This document shows positions 14,246 through 21,720 of a DNA stretch of 27,465 bases, in pieces. The stretch lies in assembly GCA_964568735.1 (NCBI GenBank), contig CAZMRF010000068.1, positions 1 to 27,465 on the forward strand, in the 5' to 3' direction. Made by a program: the position numbers and the translations under genes. How positions within the stretch are numbered: position 1 is the first letter of the stretch; each line of letters opens with the position of its first letter. The stretch comes from CAZMRF01 sp964568735 (GTDB lineage: Bacteria > Acidobacteriota > Polarisedimenticolia > JACPZX01). The notes beneath the pieces are model-generated. The model did no database searches. It worked only from the letters and a program-made list of their open reading frames with translations, and had not been told where the DNA came from.

Positions 14246-15948
14246 GGCTCTTTCCGTCCGCTGATGAGGGCCGCGGCGTGCTTCTTCGCCGTGGGAGCGC
14301 CGGGCGATCCAATCATCCTCGCCAGCTCCTCGACGCGCCCGGCTCCCTCGAGAGCCACGGCGGTCGCGCGGGTGCGGCCGCCGGACGCCTCCTTCGCCAC
14401 CCTGAGGTGCCGATCCGCGAGGGCCGCGATCTGGGGCAGGTGCGTCACGCACAGGACCTGTTGCCGTCTCGAGAGATCCTTGAGCCTCTTTCCCACCGCC
14501 TCGGCCACGCCGCCGCCGATCCCCGCGTCCACCTCGTCGAAGATCAGCGTCCGCTGATCCGAGCGCTCCTCGCTCGCCGCGCGCAGAGCCAGCATCAGCC
14601 GGGAGAGCTCGCCTCCGGAGGCGATCTTCGCCAGAGCCCTCAGATCTTCCCCCGGATTCGGCGAGATGAGGAACTCGACCGACTCGGCACCTGTTGGTCT
14701 GACCGCGATGGGGCGCCCTCCGACGCGGGCGGGGCTGCCGGGATCGAGGTGCTCTTCGAAGGCGACCTCGAAGAGGCAGCCCTCCATGGCGACGGCCTTC
14801 AGCTCCTTGCGCATCCGGGACTTGAGCGAACCCGCGCCCTCCCGCCTCAGGCGCGAGAGCGCGGCGGCCGTCTCGGAATATCCTCCCGCCGCTTCCACGA
14901 TCTCTCCATCGATCCGCGAGAGCCTCTCCGAGAGCGACCCGAGGCTCTCCAGCTCGCGCCGGGATTCCTCAAGGTATCGCAGCACGTCCTCGAGCGCGGG
15001 CCCATACCGCCTCCTGAGCCTCTCGAGGGCCGCGAGGCGGGCGGCCACCTCCTCCAGCCTGCGGGGCTCGAAGTCGGCGGGCTCCCTGTAGGGCTCGACC
15101 TCGCGAAGCGCCTCCTGGACGTCGAGCTTCGCCTCCTCCAGCGCTCTCAGCGCGGCCGAGCACCTGTCGTCGATCTCCGCGAGGCGGGCGAGCCGGCCGG
15201 CGGCCGTGCCGAGCCGGGAGAGAACCGAGGCGTCGTCCTCGTTGAGGATCTCGCAGGTCTCCGCCGCGAGAAGCTGCACCTCCTCGGCGTTCCGGAGCAG
15301 GGCCTCCTCGCGCCTCAGCTCCTCGTGCTCTTCCGCTGCGGGAGCGACCCCCTCGATGTCGGCGATCTCCGAGCGCAGGATCTCCTCCCGACGCGCGAGC
15401 TCCCGGCCCTTCTCGTTCAGCGAGTCACGCTCCGCCATCAGCGCCCTGAGGCGGGCCGCGGCGTCGGCGACCTTCCCGGCGGCCTCGCCCGCCCCCGCGT
15501 AGCGATCGAGCGCCTCGCGCTGCCCGTCGGAGCGAAGGAGCGACTGGTGCTGGTGCTGCCCGTGGAGATCGGCCAGCGCCTCGCCCGTCTCCCGGAGCTG
15601 GGCGAGGGGAACGAGCGTTCCGTTGACGAAGGCGCGGCTCCTGCCCGTAGAGGTGATCTCCCTCTTGATGATGAGCCCCTCTTCTCCGGGATCGATGCCC
15701 CACGCCTCGAGCTTGCGGCCGAGATCGGGACGGTCGGCGATCTCGAAGAGCCCCTCGACGGCGAGGCGAGGGCATCCTGTGCGCACCAGCTCCGCTCCGC
15801 CCCGCGCGCCGAGGAGAAGGCCCACCGCGTCCGCGATGATCGATTTGCCGGCGCCGGTCTCGCCCGTGAGCACGTTGAGGCCGGGGCCGAAATCGACGGA
15901 GAGAGAGTCGATGATGGCGAGGTTCTCGATCCTGAGGAAGGAGAGCAT
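14242..15948 (-). CDS. recN: DNA repair protein RecN
   Basis: An SMC-like ATPase (568 residues, normal length) that acts in recombinational repair of double-strand breaks. The N-terminal half-site has FLRIENLAIIDSLSVDFGPG and the Walker A box GETGAGKS (29-36). Long coiled-coil arms fill the middle (about 150-370), with many Glu, Arg and Leu residues. The C-terminal half-site has the ABC signature ASGGELSRLMLAL, Walker B with TLIFDEVDAGIGG, and the switch histidine VTHLPQIAALAD. It is first in the recN-coaD-aminotransferase string and diverges from tolQ across 216 bases. I see no recognisable LexA box, so damage induction cannot be claimed. Confidence 0.96.
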   Translation of the reverse strand: MLSFLRIENLAIIDSLSVDFGPGLNVLTGETGAGKSIIADAVGLLLGARGGAELVRTGCPRLAVEGLFEIADRPDLGRKLEAWGIDPGEEGLIIKREITSTGRSRAFVNGTLVPLAQLRETGEALADLHGQHQHQSLLRSDGQREALDRYAGAGEAAGKVADAAARLRALMAERDSLNEKGRELARREEILRSEIADIEGVAPAAEEHEELRREEALLRNAEEVQLLAAETCEILNEDDASVLSRLGTAAGRLARLAEIDDRCSAALRALEEAKLDVQEALREVEPYREPADFEPRRLEEVAARLAALERLRRRYGPALEDVLRYLEESRRELESLGSLSERLSRIDGEIVEAAGGYSETAAALSRLRREGAGSLKSRMRKELKAVAMEGCLFEVAFEEHLDPGSPARVGGRPIAVRPTGAESVEFLISPNPGEDLRALAKIASGGELSRLMLALRAASEERSDQRTLIFDEVDAGIGGGVAEAVGKRLKDLSRRQQVLCVTHLPQIAALADRHLRVAKEASGGRTRATAVALEGAGRVEELARMIGSPGAPTAKKHAAALISGRKEP

Positions 15949-15957
15949 AGCGCCGAG

Positions 15958-15971
15958 CCGGAGGCCTCCGG
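15958..15971. other. 14-bp perfect palindrome in the recN leader
   Basis: CCGGAGGCCTCCGG is self-complementary. It contains the only GGAGG-like ribosome-binding sequence upstream of the recN ATG, ten bases away. It could fold to hide that site or serve as an operator. Chance is also possible in GC-rich DNA. Confidence 0.3.
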
Positions 15972-15984
15972 GCAGGGAGGAGGA

Positions 15985-16014
15985 ATCTTACCGCCACGCG
16001 CGGTCCACGATCAA
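15985..16014 (-). promoter_or_regulatory. Promoter candidate for recN-coaD-aminotransferase
   Basis: On the minus strand TTGATC (16014-16009) and TAAGAT (15990-15985) are 18 bases apart. The match is moderate, but it has the same spacing as the other minus-strand promoters here. The leader would be about 30 bases and would contain the 14-bp palindrome. Confidence 0.5.
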
Positions 16015-16057
16015 CGAGGATCGTCCCGCGAGCCGGCGGGGTTGGCCGGCCGCTTTG

Positions 16058-16086
16058 TTGAACGAGCCCGGATGCTGTGCTACCGT
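16058..16086 (+). promoter_or_regulatory. Promoter candidate for tolQRAB
   Basis: TTGAAC (16058-16063), 17 bases, then TACCGT (16081-16086) preceded by TGC, which gives an extended -10. It resembles the pal and rpsT promoters, which also carry GCTAC at the -10. The leader before the tolQ ATG is about 70 bases. It diverges from the recN promoter about 45 bases to the left. Confidence 0.5.
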
Positions 16087-16164
16087 CCGCGCGCGCTGAG
16101 GTCGGGAGGCGCCGCCCCCGATTCAACCCTCAATGCCGCTCCGCGGAGGCTCGCGCTCCTACTG

Positions 16165-16863
16165 ATGCCCTCACCCGGCTCCCAGGGCGACATCCTCGAC
16201 CTCATTCTGCGCGCCGGGCCCATGGCCCAGCTCGTTCTCTTCGTCCTCGCTGGCTTCTCGATCATCTCGTGGGCGATCATGGTCGAGCGTTACCGCGTGA
16301 TCTCGCGGAGCGAGCGAGAGTCCCTCGAATTCCTCTCGCGCTTCCGCTCCGGCTCCAGCATGCCGGAGCTGCGGGACCTGGCCGAGAACCTCAAGCACTC
16401 GCCCGCCGCGGCCGTCTTCAGGGCTGGCATCAGGCAGCTCAACGCCCTGGCAGGCTCGAAGGTCTCCGGATCCGGGCCGGCGGCCCCGTCCGGCCGCGTG
16501 CGGGATCCCCTCGCGAGCCTGGAGCGCGTCCTGATGCGCGCGGTCAACGAGGAGCAGGGCCGCTACGAGCGGCTGCTTCCCTTCCTGGCGACGACGGCAT
16601 CGGCCAGCCCCTTCATCGGCCTCTTCGGCACCGTCTGGGGGATCATGAACTCGTTCCGGGCCATCGGCGGGATGGGAACGGCGAACCTCGCCGTGGTCGC
16701 CCCCGGCATCTCCGAAGCGCTCGTGGCGACGGCCGCGGGCCTCGGGGCGGCGATCCCGGCGGTGATCGGCTACAACTACTTCGTGCACCGGATCCGCGGC
16801 GTCGCCTCGCGACTGGAGAACTTCGTGGCTGACTTCATCATCCGGGTGGAGCCCTCCCTCTAG
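16165..16863 (+). CDS. tolQ: TolQ/ExbB-family proton channel subunit
   Basis: A 232-residue MotA/TolQ/ExbB inner-membrane protein. Together with TolR it harvests the proton-motive force to energise TolA and the Tol-Pal complex. Helix 1 is near the N-terminus (about 18-40, AQLVLFVLAGFSIISWAIMV), then a cytoplasmic loop. Helices 2 and 3 carry the family signatures LLPFLATTASASPFIGLFGT (with VWGIMNSF) and ISEALVATAAGLGAAIPAV. TolQ rather than ExbB or MotA is inferred from the downstream tolR, tolA, tolB, pal and cpoB genes. The ATG at 16165 is the best start, although its ribosome-binding site (GGAGG, 18 bases away) is distant. The open frame extends far upstream, but that part is an antisense shadow of recN. 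Confidence 0.93.
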   Translation: MPSPGSQGDILDLILRAGPMAQLVLFVLAGFSIISWAIMVERYRVISRSERESLEFLSRFRSGSSMPELRDLAENLKHSPAAAVFRAGIRQLNALAGSKVSGSGPAAPSGRVRDPLASLERVLMRAVNEEQGRYERLLPFLATTASASPFIGLFGTVWGIMNSFRAIGGMGTANLAVVAPGISEALVATAAGLGAAIPAVIGYNYFVHRIRGVASRLENFVADFIIRVEPSL

Positions 16864-16865
16864 CC

Positions 16866-17318
16866 ATGAGGGTCCCCCGGGACTCGGGGAGGCGGCTGGG
16901 CGGCGCCCTCGCCGAGATCAACGTCACCCCCCTCGTGGACGTGATCCTCGTTCTCCTCATCATCTTCATGGTGACGGCGCCCATGATGCAGCGCGGCATC
17001 GACGTGGCCCTCCCCCAGGCACAGAGCGCCACGGGGGCCGAGGAGGAGCGGCTCATCGTCACACTGGACCGCACCAGCAGGGTCTGGCTCAACGAGAGCC
17101 CCGTGCCCCTGAACCTCCTCGAGGAGCGCTTGAAGGCCGCGGCCGAGGGACTGGCCGCTCCCTTCGTGTACCTGCGCGCCGACCGCGCCATTCCCTACGG
17201 TGAGGTCATGGCGGTGATGGATCGGATCAAGCGCTCCGGCATCGAGCGCGTGGGGCTCGTGACGGAGCCGAGCCCCCCCGGGGCCCCGGCGGCGGATCGG
17301 CGGGGAGCCCGTCGCTGA
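16866..17318 (+). CDS. tolR: TolR/ExbD-family protein
   Basis: A 150-residue biopolymer-transport protein and partner of TolQ. A short cytoplasmic N-terminus leads to one transmembrane helix, INVTPLVDVILVLLIIFMV. This carries the conserved proton-carrying aspartate (Asp 25, equivalent to Asp 23 of E. coli TolR). A periplasmic domain follows with RGIDVALPQA, the LRADRAIPYGEVMAVMDRI motif and GLVTEP, typical of ExbD/TolR. It starts two bases after the tolQ stop and overlaps the tolA start by one base (TGATG), so the genes are tightly coupled. About 15 Pro/Ala/Arg residues at the end are not conserved. Confidence 0.94.
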   Translation: MRVPRDSGRRLGGALAEINVTPLVDVILVLLIIFMVTAPMMQRGIDVALPQAQSATGAEEERLIVTLDRTSRVWLNESPVPLNLLEERLKAAAEGLAAPFVYLRADRAIPYGEVMAVMDRIKRSGIERVGLVTEPSPPGAPAADRRGARR

Positions 17319-18172
17319 TGGCGGCGGTTCGTGTCCGGGTCCAGCTCGGTCCCCAGCCCGGGGGGGGGATCCTCGGCATGGTGGGCTACTCCGTCGCCGG
17401 CCACGTCATCTTCTTGATCCTGACGGTCTTCCTCCCGAGGGTCATCCCGAGGGACCCGCCCCCCCCGGTCCTCCTGACAGCCTCGATCATCTCGGCGGGT
17501 GAGGCCGGCCTGGCAGGCGGGGCGCCTCCGGCTCCCGCACCCGTGCGATCGGGACCCACTCCCGAGGAGCGCGCCGATGCGGCCGCGCGCAAGGAGCGCA
17601 CGCCGAAAGAGCCTCCGGAAGAAAAGCGTCCCTCCAAGCCGAAGTCCGAGAGCCCCAAGGCTCCACCCCCGGTGAAGAAGGCCGATCCGAAGACCCCGCC
17701 TCCGCCGGGCGAGAAGTCAGCCAGGCAGGAGGAGGACCACGAGGGTCCGGCCCCGCCATCGGGAGGATCGGCGCCCGAGAAGCCGGCCACCCCCGAGCCC
17801 GCCGCTCCCCTCGCGGAAGGGGTCGGTCTCGGAACAGGAGGGGGCGATGCGCGTGCAGGGGTGCCATCGATCACCTCCGCCTCGTTTCCCTACCAGTGGT
17901 ACCGCGCGGCTCTCATCAACAAGATACGCTCGAGCTGGAGCCGGCCCCTGACCCCGGGACTGAGCGAGTCGCTTCGCTGCGCGGTCTCGTTCGTGATCGC
18001 CCGCGACGGCACGGTCATCGACGTGGCCCTCGCGGTATCGAGCGGATTCCCTCCCCTCGACGACTCGGCCGCCCGGGCCGTCCTGGATTCGAATCCGCTT
18101 CCGCCTCTCCCCTACCAGTACTCGACCTCCAGCGTGCGCGCCGAGATGATCTTCGAGCTGACTCCCGACTGA
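17318..18172 (+). CDS. tolA: TolA/TonB-like energy transducer with TonB C-terminal domain
   Basis: A 284-residue protein spanning the periplasm. An N-terminal transmembrane helix (about 20-41) contains the SxxxH signature (SVAGH, Ser 25 and His 29) that TonB and TolA use to couple to ExbB/TolQ. A long Pro/Lys/Glu/Ala-rich spacer follows (about 55-175, e.g. KEPPEEKRPSKPKSESPK), then a Gly-rich hinge. A TonB C-terminal domain occupies about 190-284 (YRAALINKIRSSWSRP, VIARDGTVIDVALAVSSG, AARAVLDSNPLPPLP). The domain alone does not separate TolA from TonB; the position between tolR and tolB does. The spacer is proline-rich rather than the long Ala/Lys helix of enteric TolA, which makes it look TonB-like. 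Confidence 0.88.
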   Translation: MAAVRVRVQLGPQPGGGILGMVGYSVAGHVIFLILTVFLPRVIPRDPPPPVLLTASIISAGEAGLAGGAPPAPAPVRSGPTPEERADAAARKERTPKEPPEEKRPSKPKSESPKAPPPVKKADPKTPPPPGEKSARQEEDHEGPAPPSGGSAPEKPATPEPAAPLAEGVGLGTGGGDARAGVPSITSASFPYQWYRAALINKIRSSWSRPLTPGLSESLRCAVSFVIARDGTVIDVALAVSSGFPPLDDSAARAVLDSNPLPPLPYQYSTSSVRAEMIFELTPD

Positions 18173-19497
18173 TGCGACCTCCCCGTTTCTCCCCCAGCAC
18201 GCTCCTGCTCTCGATCGGCCTGGCCGCAGCGGCAGCCTCCGCTCCGGCCGCGGCGCAGGACAAGACGAACGAGGGCCAGATCACGGGAACGATCTCGGCG
18301 CCCGGCCTGGTGCGCCTCTCGCTGGCCGTGCCCGCCTTCCGCGTCTCTCCCATCATTCCGGCCGCGCTCCGGGCGGCGGCAGGCGAGATCGAGCAGACGG
18401 TCATCGCGGACCTCGACTACAGCGGCTACTTCGACGTCATCCCTCCCGGCCGCTTCGAGACTATCGGCGACGATCCCTCGAAGATCCCCTTCCAGCAGTG
18501 GGCCGCGACCGGCGCCATCGCCCTGCTGCTGGGCACCGTCACCCCCGAGCCCGACAAGCTCATCTTCGAGGGCATGCTCTTCGACACGCAGGGCGAGCAG
18601 CTCATCCTCGGGAAGCGTTACCGGGGCGAAGCGGAGGCTGCGAGGCTCATCGCCCACCGGCTGGCCGACGAGATCGTTCTTCACTTCACGGGCCGCAGCG
18701 GGATCGCCCAGACCAGGATCGCGCTCGAGGGGCGCGTGGGCGACGCCAAGGAGATCTTTGTCGTCGACTACGACGGCCACGGTCTCAGACAGCTGACGCG
18801 CAACGGCTCGCTGAACCTCGCGCCCTCGGCTTCTCCCGACGGCACCCGGATCGCCTTCATCTCCTACGTGTCAGGGCGGCCGAAGCTCTACATCCTCGAG
18901 CCGGACGCCAAGCTGGTGGACATCAGCCCGAAGGACGTGGATCTCTGCGCGGCCCCGGCATGGTCTCCCGACGGTCAGTCGATCGCCTTCTCCGCGGCAT
19001 CCTCGGGCAACTCCGACATCTACATCCACGACGTCGGCCGGCGGGCCTCGCGGAGGATCACATCGGGGCCGGGGAGCGACACCTCGCCGGCCTGGTCGCC
19101 CTCGGGGCGCGAGATCGCCTACACCTCGGATCGGGCGGGGAATCCGCAGCTCTACATCATGGACTCAGCGGGGGGGGAAGGAAGGCGGCTCACGTTCCAG
19201 GGCAACTACAACGACCAGGCCGCATGGTCGCCCGACGGGAGCCTCATCGCCTACGCCGGCTGGACCGAGGGGAAGTTCGACATCTTTGTCGCCGACCCCG
19301 CCACGGGCACCGCGCGACGGCTCACGGAGGGCCCTTCGTTCAACGAGGGCCCGGGCTGGTCGTCGGACGGCCGTCACCTCGTCTTCATCTCCAACCGGAT
19401 CGGTGTCTACCAGCTCTTCAGCATGGACATCGACGGCGGCCGGCAGGTGAGATTGCAGACGCCCTTCGAGACTTTCTCGCCTGTCTGGACCAGATGA
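18172..19497 (+). CDS. tolB: Tol-Pal system periplasmic beta-propeller TolB
   Basis: A 441-residue periplasmic protein. A signal peptide (about 1-28, cleavage after APAAA before QD) is followed by the TolB N-terminal domain (about 40-160, IEQTVIADLDYSGYFDVI, FQQWAATGAIALLLGTV). A six-bladed propeller of WD40-like PD40 repeats follows, each with a phrase such as SASPDGTRIAFIS, AWSPDGQSIAFSA, AWSPSGREIAYTS, AWSPDGSLIAYAG and GWSSDGRHLVFIS. TolB binds Pal and is released by TolA during outer-membrane constriction. The ATG overlaps the tolA stop by one base (TGATG). The longer frame upstream overlaps tolA and lacks a signal peptide. Confidence 0.96.
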   Translation: MRPPRFSPSTLLLSIGLAAAAASAPAAAQDKTNEGQITGTISAPGLVRLSLAVPAFRVSPIIPAALRAAAGEIEQTVIADLDYSGYFDVIPPGRFETIGDDPSKIPFQQWAATGAIALLLGTVTPEPDKLIFEGMLFDTQGEQLILGKRYRGEAEAARLIAHRLADEIVLHFTGRSGIAQTRIALEGRVGDAKEIFVVDYDGHGLRQLTRNGSLNLAPSASPDGTRIAFISYVSGRPKLYILEPDAKLVDISPKDVDLCAAPAWSPDGQSIAFSAASSGNSDIYIHDVGRRASRRITSGPGSDTSPAWSPSGREIAYTSDRAGNPQLYIMDSAGGEGRRLTFQGNYNDQAAWSPDGSLIAYAGWTEGKFDIFVADPATGTARRLTEGPSFNEGPGWSSDGRHLVFISNRIGVYQLFSMDIDGGRQVRLQTPFETFSPVWTR

Positions 19498-19541
19498 CGG
19501 AATTTTCCTCCGGGACCGAGCGACCCGTGGGAGAATCCGCG

Positions 19542-19563
19542 CGCCTCGCGTGATTTCGAGGCG
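19542..19563 (+). terminator. Weak hairpin after tolB, possible terminator
   Basis: CGCCTCG and CGAGGCG form a 7-bp stem around an 8-base loop (CGTGATTT). It lies 45 bases after the tolB stop and upstream of the pal promoter. There is no T run, so termination here would be partial or protein-assisted at best. Confidence 0.25.
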
Positions 19564-19569
19564 GCCCGC

Positions 19570-19600
19570 TTCCAGCCATTCCGGAATCCTGTGCTACACT
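19570..19600 (+). promoter_or_regulatory. Promoter candidate for pal-cpoB
   Basis: TACACT (19595-19600) preceded by TGC forms an extended -10, in the context TGTGCTACACT. The -35 is weak (TTCCAG at 19570-19575, 19-base spacing). An internal promoter would let Pal be made in excess of TolQRAB. The leader is about 70 bases and ends in a good GAGGAG ribosome-binding site. Confidence 0.45.
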
Positions 19601-19678
19601 CGCCCCGCCTTCGCAGGCCTCATGCGGATCCGCGAAGATGGACCGAGGCACGTAGACATCCGATAGAGGAGTAGCGCG

Positions 19679-20245
19679 ATGAAACTGAGAACCCTGTCAG
19701 CCATATTCCTTGCCGCGGTCATGACGGCGGCCATCTTCACGTCCGCCGGGTGCAAGAAGAAGCCGCCCGCGGAAACGGCGCCGCCACCTCCTCCCGTGGA
19801 GGACGTGAAGCCCGCGCCGACGCCGACGCCCCCACCGCCTCCTCCCCCGCCGCCTCCCCAGCCGGCGCCTGCGCCACCAAGAACGGTGACGGCGGCTGAC
19901 CTCAACAGGCAGGGCGTGGTCAAGACGATCTACTTCGATCTCGACAAGTACGAGCTGCGCGCCGACGCCCGCACCATCCTGGCCGCCAACGCCGAGTGGC
20001 TGCAGGCCAATACAAAGTGGAACGTGCTGATCGAGGGCCACTGCGACGAGCGCGCCACGAACGAGTACAACATGGCGCTCGGCGACAAGAGGGCCAACGC
20101 CGCGAAGAACTACCTCATCAGCGCCGGAGTCTCTCCGGCGAGGATCCGGACCATCTCCTATGGAGAGGAGAGGCCGGTGGATCCGGCCCACTCCGAAGAG
20201 GCCTGGGCGAAGAACCGCCGCGGCTTCTTCGTCATCGAGGACTGA
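19679..20245 (+). CDS. pal: Peptidoglycan-associated lipoprotein Pal
   Basis: A 188-residue outer-membrane lipoprotein that ties the outer membrane to peptidoglycan and is recycled by Tol. The lipoprotein signal peptide ends in the lipobox SAGC, with the acylated Cys at 25 followed by KKK, so no inner-membrane retention aspartate. A Pro-rich linker (about 34-68) includes a run of consecutive prolines. An OmpA C-terminal domain (about 75-188) follows: TIYFDLDKYELRADARTILA, then EGHCDERATNEYNMALGDKR, the site that grips diaminopimelate, and RIRTISYGEERPVDP. The ATG has GAGGAG at good spacing. It lies four bases upstream of cpoB. Confidence 0.96.
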   Translation: MKLRTLSAIFLAAVMTAAIFTSAGCKKKPPAETAPPPPPVEDVKPAPTPTPPPPPPPPPPQPAPAPPRTVTAADLNRQGVVKTIYFDLDKYELRADARTILAANAEWLQANTKWNVLIEGHCDERATNEYNMALGDKRANAAKNYLISAGVSPARIRTISYGEERPVDPAHSEEAWAKNRRGFFVIED

Positions 20246-20249
20246 TCGA

Positions 20250-21311
20250 GTGTCCCGCGGCGGCCTCGCCATCGCCCCGGCCGGGTTGTTCCTGGCTCTG
20301 GCCGCCGCGGGATGCCTCACGGCATCGCAGCAGTCGCGCCTGCAGACGGACATGTCCGATGTCCGGCAGCAGGTCTTTCAGATGCAGAAGGACACGGCGG
20401 CCATCCTCTCGAGGATGGAAGGCATCGAGCAGGCGCTCTCGCGCAGCGAGAACGCCTCACCCACCCGCTTCGCCGACCTCGAAGCCCTGCTCCAGAGCCT
20501 CTCGGACCAGGTGCGAGCGCTCGGCGCCCGGATCGACGACAACACGGCACGCATGACGACGCTCACGCAGGAGATCGCTCTCGCCCGGCAGCAATACCGC
20601 GCTCTCGATGCCCGGCTGGCCGCGGCGATCGCCACGCGGGGGCTCCCCTCGCAGCCCGGCACCTATGGGACGGTTCCACCCATGACGGGCTCTCCCGACG
20701 TCGCCTCGGGCGCTCCTCCTCCGGCGGGAGGAGAGCACTCTCCGGAGGATCCCGACAGCCGGCGATCGGATTCCACGAACGGGGATCCTTCGAGAGCTCA
20801 CCCGGGAGTCGGAGGGTTGCCGGGAACGGCTCCGGCCTCATCCCCGTCCGCACCGATGCCACCGGCAGGACAAGCCGGCACACCGCCGCCGGCTCAGGCC
20901 GCCATGACGGGCGAAGCCGACGTCGCGGAGCAGGAGGCCGCCTTCCGCGCCGCCTACTCCGACTACACGCGGGGGAGCTACGAGAGCGCGCTGATGGGAT
21001 TCCAGGAATTCCTCAAGTCCTTCCCTGGAAGCGCGCTCACCGAAGGGGCCCAATACTATGCCGGTGACTGCCTCTTCAGCCAGCAGCGGTACGAGGAGGC
21101 CTCCGACGCCTTCACGGTCGTGATCGAGCAGTACCCTTCGAGCGATCGGGCGCCCGCCGCGCATCTCAAGAAGGGGCTCTCCCTGCTGGCCCTCAAGCAG
21201 ACGGCGAGGGGGGTCATCCAGCTCCAGCACGTCATCGAGACCTACCCCAGGAGCGAAGAGGCGCGCCTCGCACGCGAACGCCTGCGCCAGCTCGGCCTCA
21301 CCGTACGCTGA
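20250..21311 (+). CDS. cpoB: Tol-Pal-associated TPR lipoprotein, CpoB/YbgF family
   Basis: A 353-residue predicted lipoprotein. The signal peptide ends in AAGC (Cys 22). A coiled-coil segment (about 25-130, QQSRLQTDMSDVRQQVFQMQ and similar heptads) leads to a disordered Pro/Ser/Gly linker (about 140-225). Three tetratricopeptide repeats follow (about 230-350), with AAYSDYTRGSYESALMGFQE, FLKSFPGSALTEGAQYYAGD and LFSQQRYEEASDAFTVVIEQ. CpoB coordinates Tol energy use with peptidoglycan synthesis in E. coli. The enteric protein is periplasmic, whereas a lipobox makes this one membrane-anchored. The GTG at 20250 begins the signal peptide; the longer frame overlaps pal. The linker is longer than usual. 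Confidence 0.9.
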   Translation: MSRGGLAIAPAGLFLALAAAGCLTASQQSRLQTDMSDVRQQVFQMQKDTAAILSRMEGIEQALSRSENASPTRFADLEALLQSLSDQVRALGARIDDNTARMTTLTQEIALARQQYRALDARLAAAIATRGLPSQPGTYGTVPPMTGSPDVASGAPPPAGGEHSPEDPDSRRSDSTNGDPSRAHPGVGGLPGTAPASSPSAPMPPAGQAGTPPPAQAAMTGEADVAEQEAAFRAAYSDYTRGSYESALMGFQEFLKSFPGSALTEGAQYYAGDCLFSQQRYEEASDAFTVVIEQYPSSDRAPAAHLKKGLSLLALKQTARGVIQLQHVIETYPRSEEARLARERLRQLGLTVR

Positions 21312-21318
21312 CCGAGGT

Positions 21319-21347
21319 TTGACAGGGCGCAGCCCGGCCGCTACCCT
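21319..21347 (+). promoter_or_regulatory. Promoter candidate for rpsT
   Basis: A perfect TTGACA (21319-21324), 17 bases, then TACCCT (21342-21347). It starts eight bases after the cpoB stop. The leader is about 45 bases and includes GGAGG. The -10 shares the GCTAC core with the tolQ and pal candidates. Confidence 0.6.
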
Positions 21348-21400
21348 GACCGCCTCTCAAATCCGCGTCATTTCCGCGAATCGGAGGCTTTACCAGTTCC

Positions 21401-21670
21401 ATGGCCACACACAAGTCCGCGTCCAAGTCTCACCGGGCCAGCGAACGGCGCCGCGAGGTGAACAAGAAGAGCCGCTCCCGCCTGCGCGGCGCGCTCAAGT
21501 CGATCCGCACGGCGGCCGAGTCGGGAGACACCGCGAAGGCCCGAACGCTTCTCCCAGGCACGCTCGCCCTGATCGACAGATCCGTCGGCAAGCGAGTGCT
21601 GCACGCGAACGCCGGCGCCCGCCACAAGTCGCGCATCACCCGCCTCGTCAACAGCCGCTCCGCGAAGTAG
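21401..21670 (+). CDS. rpsT: Small-subunit ribosomal protein bS20
   Basis: An 89-residue, strongly basic ribosomal protein that binds 16S rRNA in the body of the small subunit. The pattern MATHKSASKSHRASERRREV, NKKSRSRLRGALK, then VGKRVLHANAGARHKSRITR is typical of S20 (SAKKR..., LHKNAAARKKSRL). The length is normal. It follows the Tol-Pal cluster but has its own promoter, and it faces the SGNH hydrolase gene tail to tail across 50 bases. No clear terminator with a T run is visible in that gap, only a 5-bp CCCGC/GCGGG pairing. Confidence 0.95.
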   Translation: MATHKSASKSHRASERRREVNKKSRSRLRGALKSIRTAAESGDTAKARTLLPGTLALIDRSVGKRVLHANAGARHKSRITRLVNSRSAK

Positions 21671-21720
21671 GGCGTTCCCCCTCCCCGCTCCGATCCACGC
21701 GGGTCACCTCTGCGATTGGC

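Noticed and set aside
14278..16164. Long open frame upstream of and in frame with tolQ
   Set aside because: It is antisense to recN, with shadow-like composition and no domain. The real TolQ begins at 16165.
19798..19870. Short GC-rich CCx repeats in pal as a separate repeat element
   Set aside because: They are explained by the proline-rich linker of the lipoprotein.
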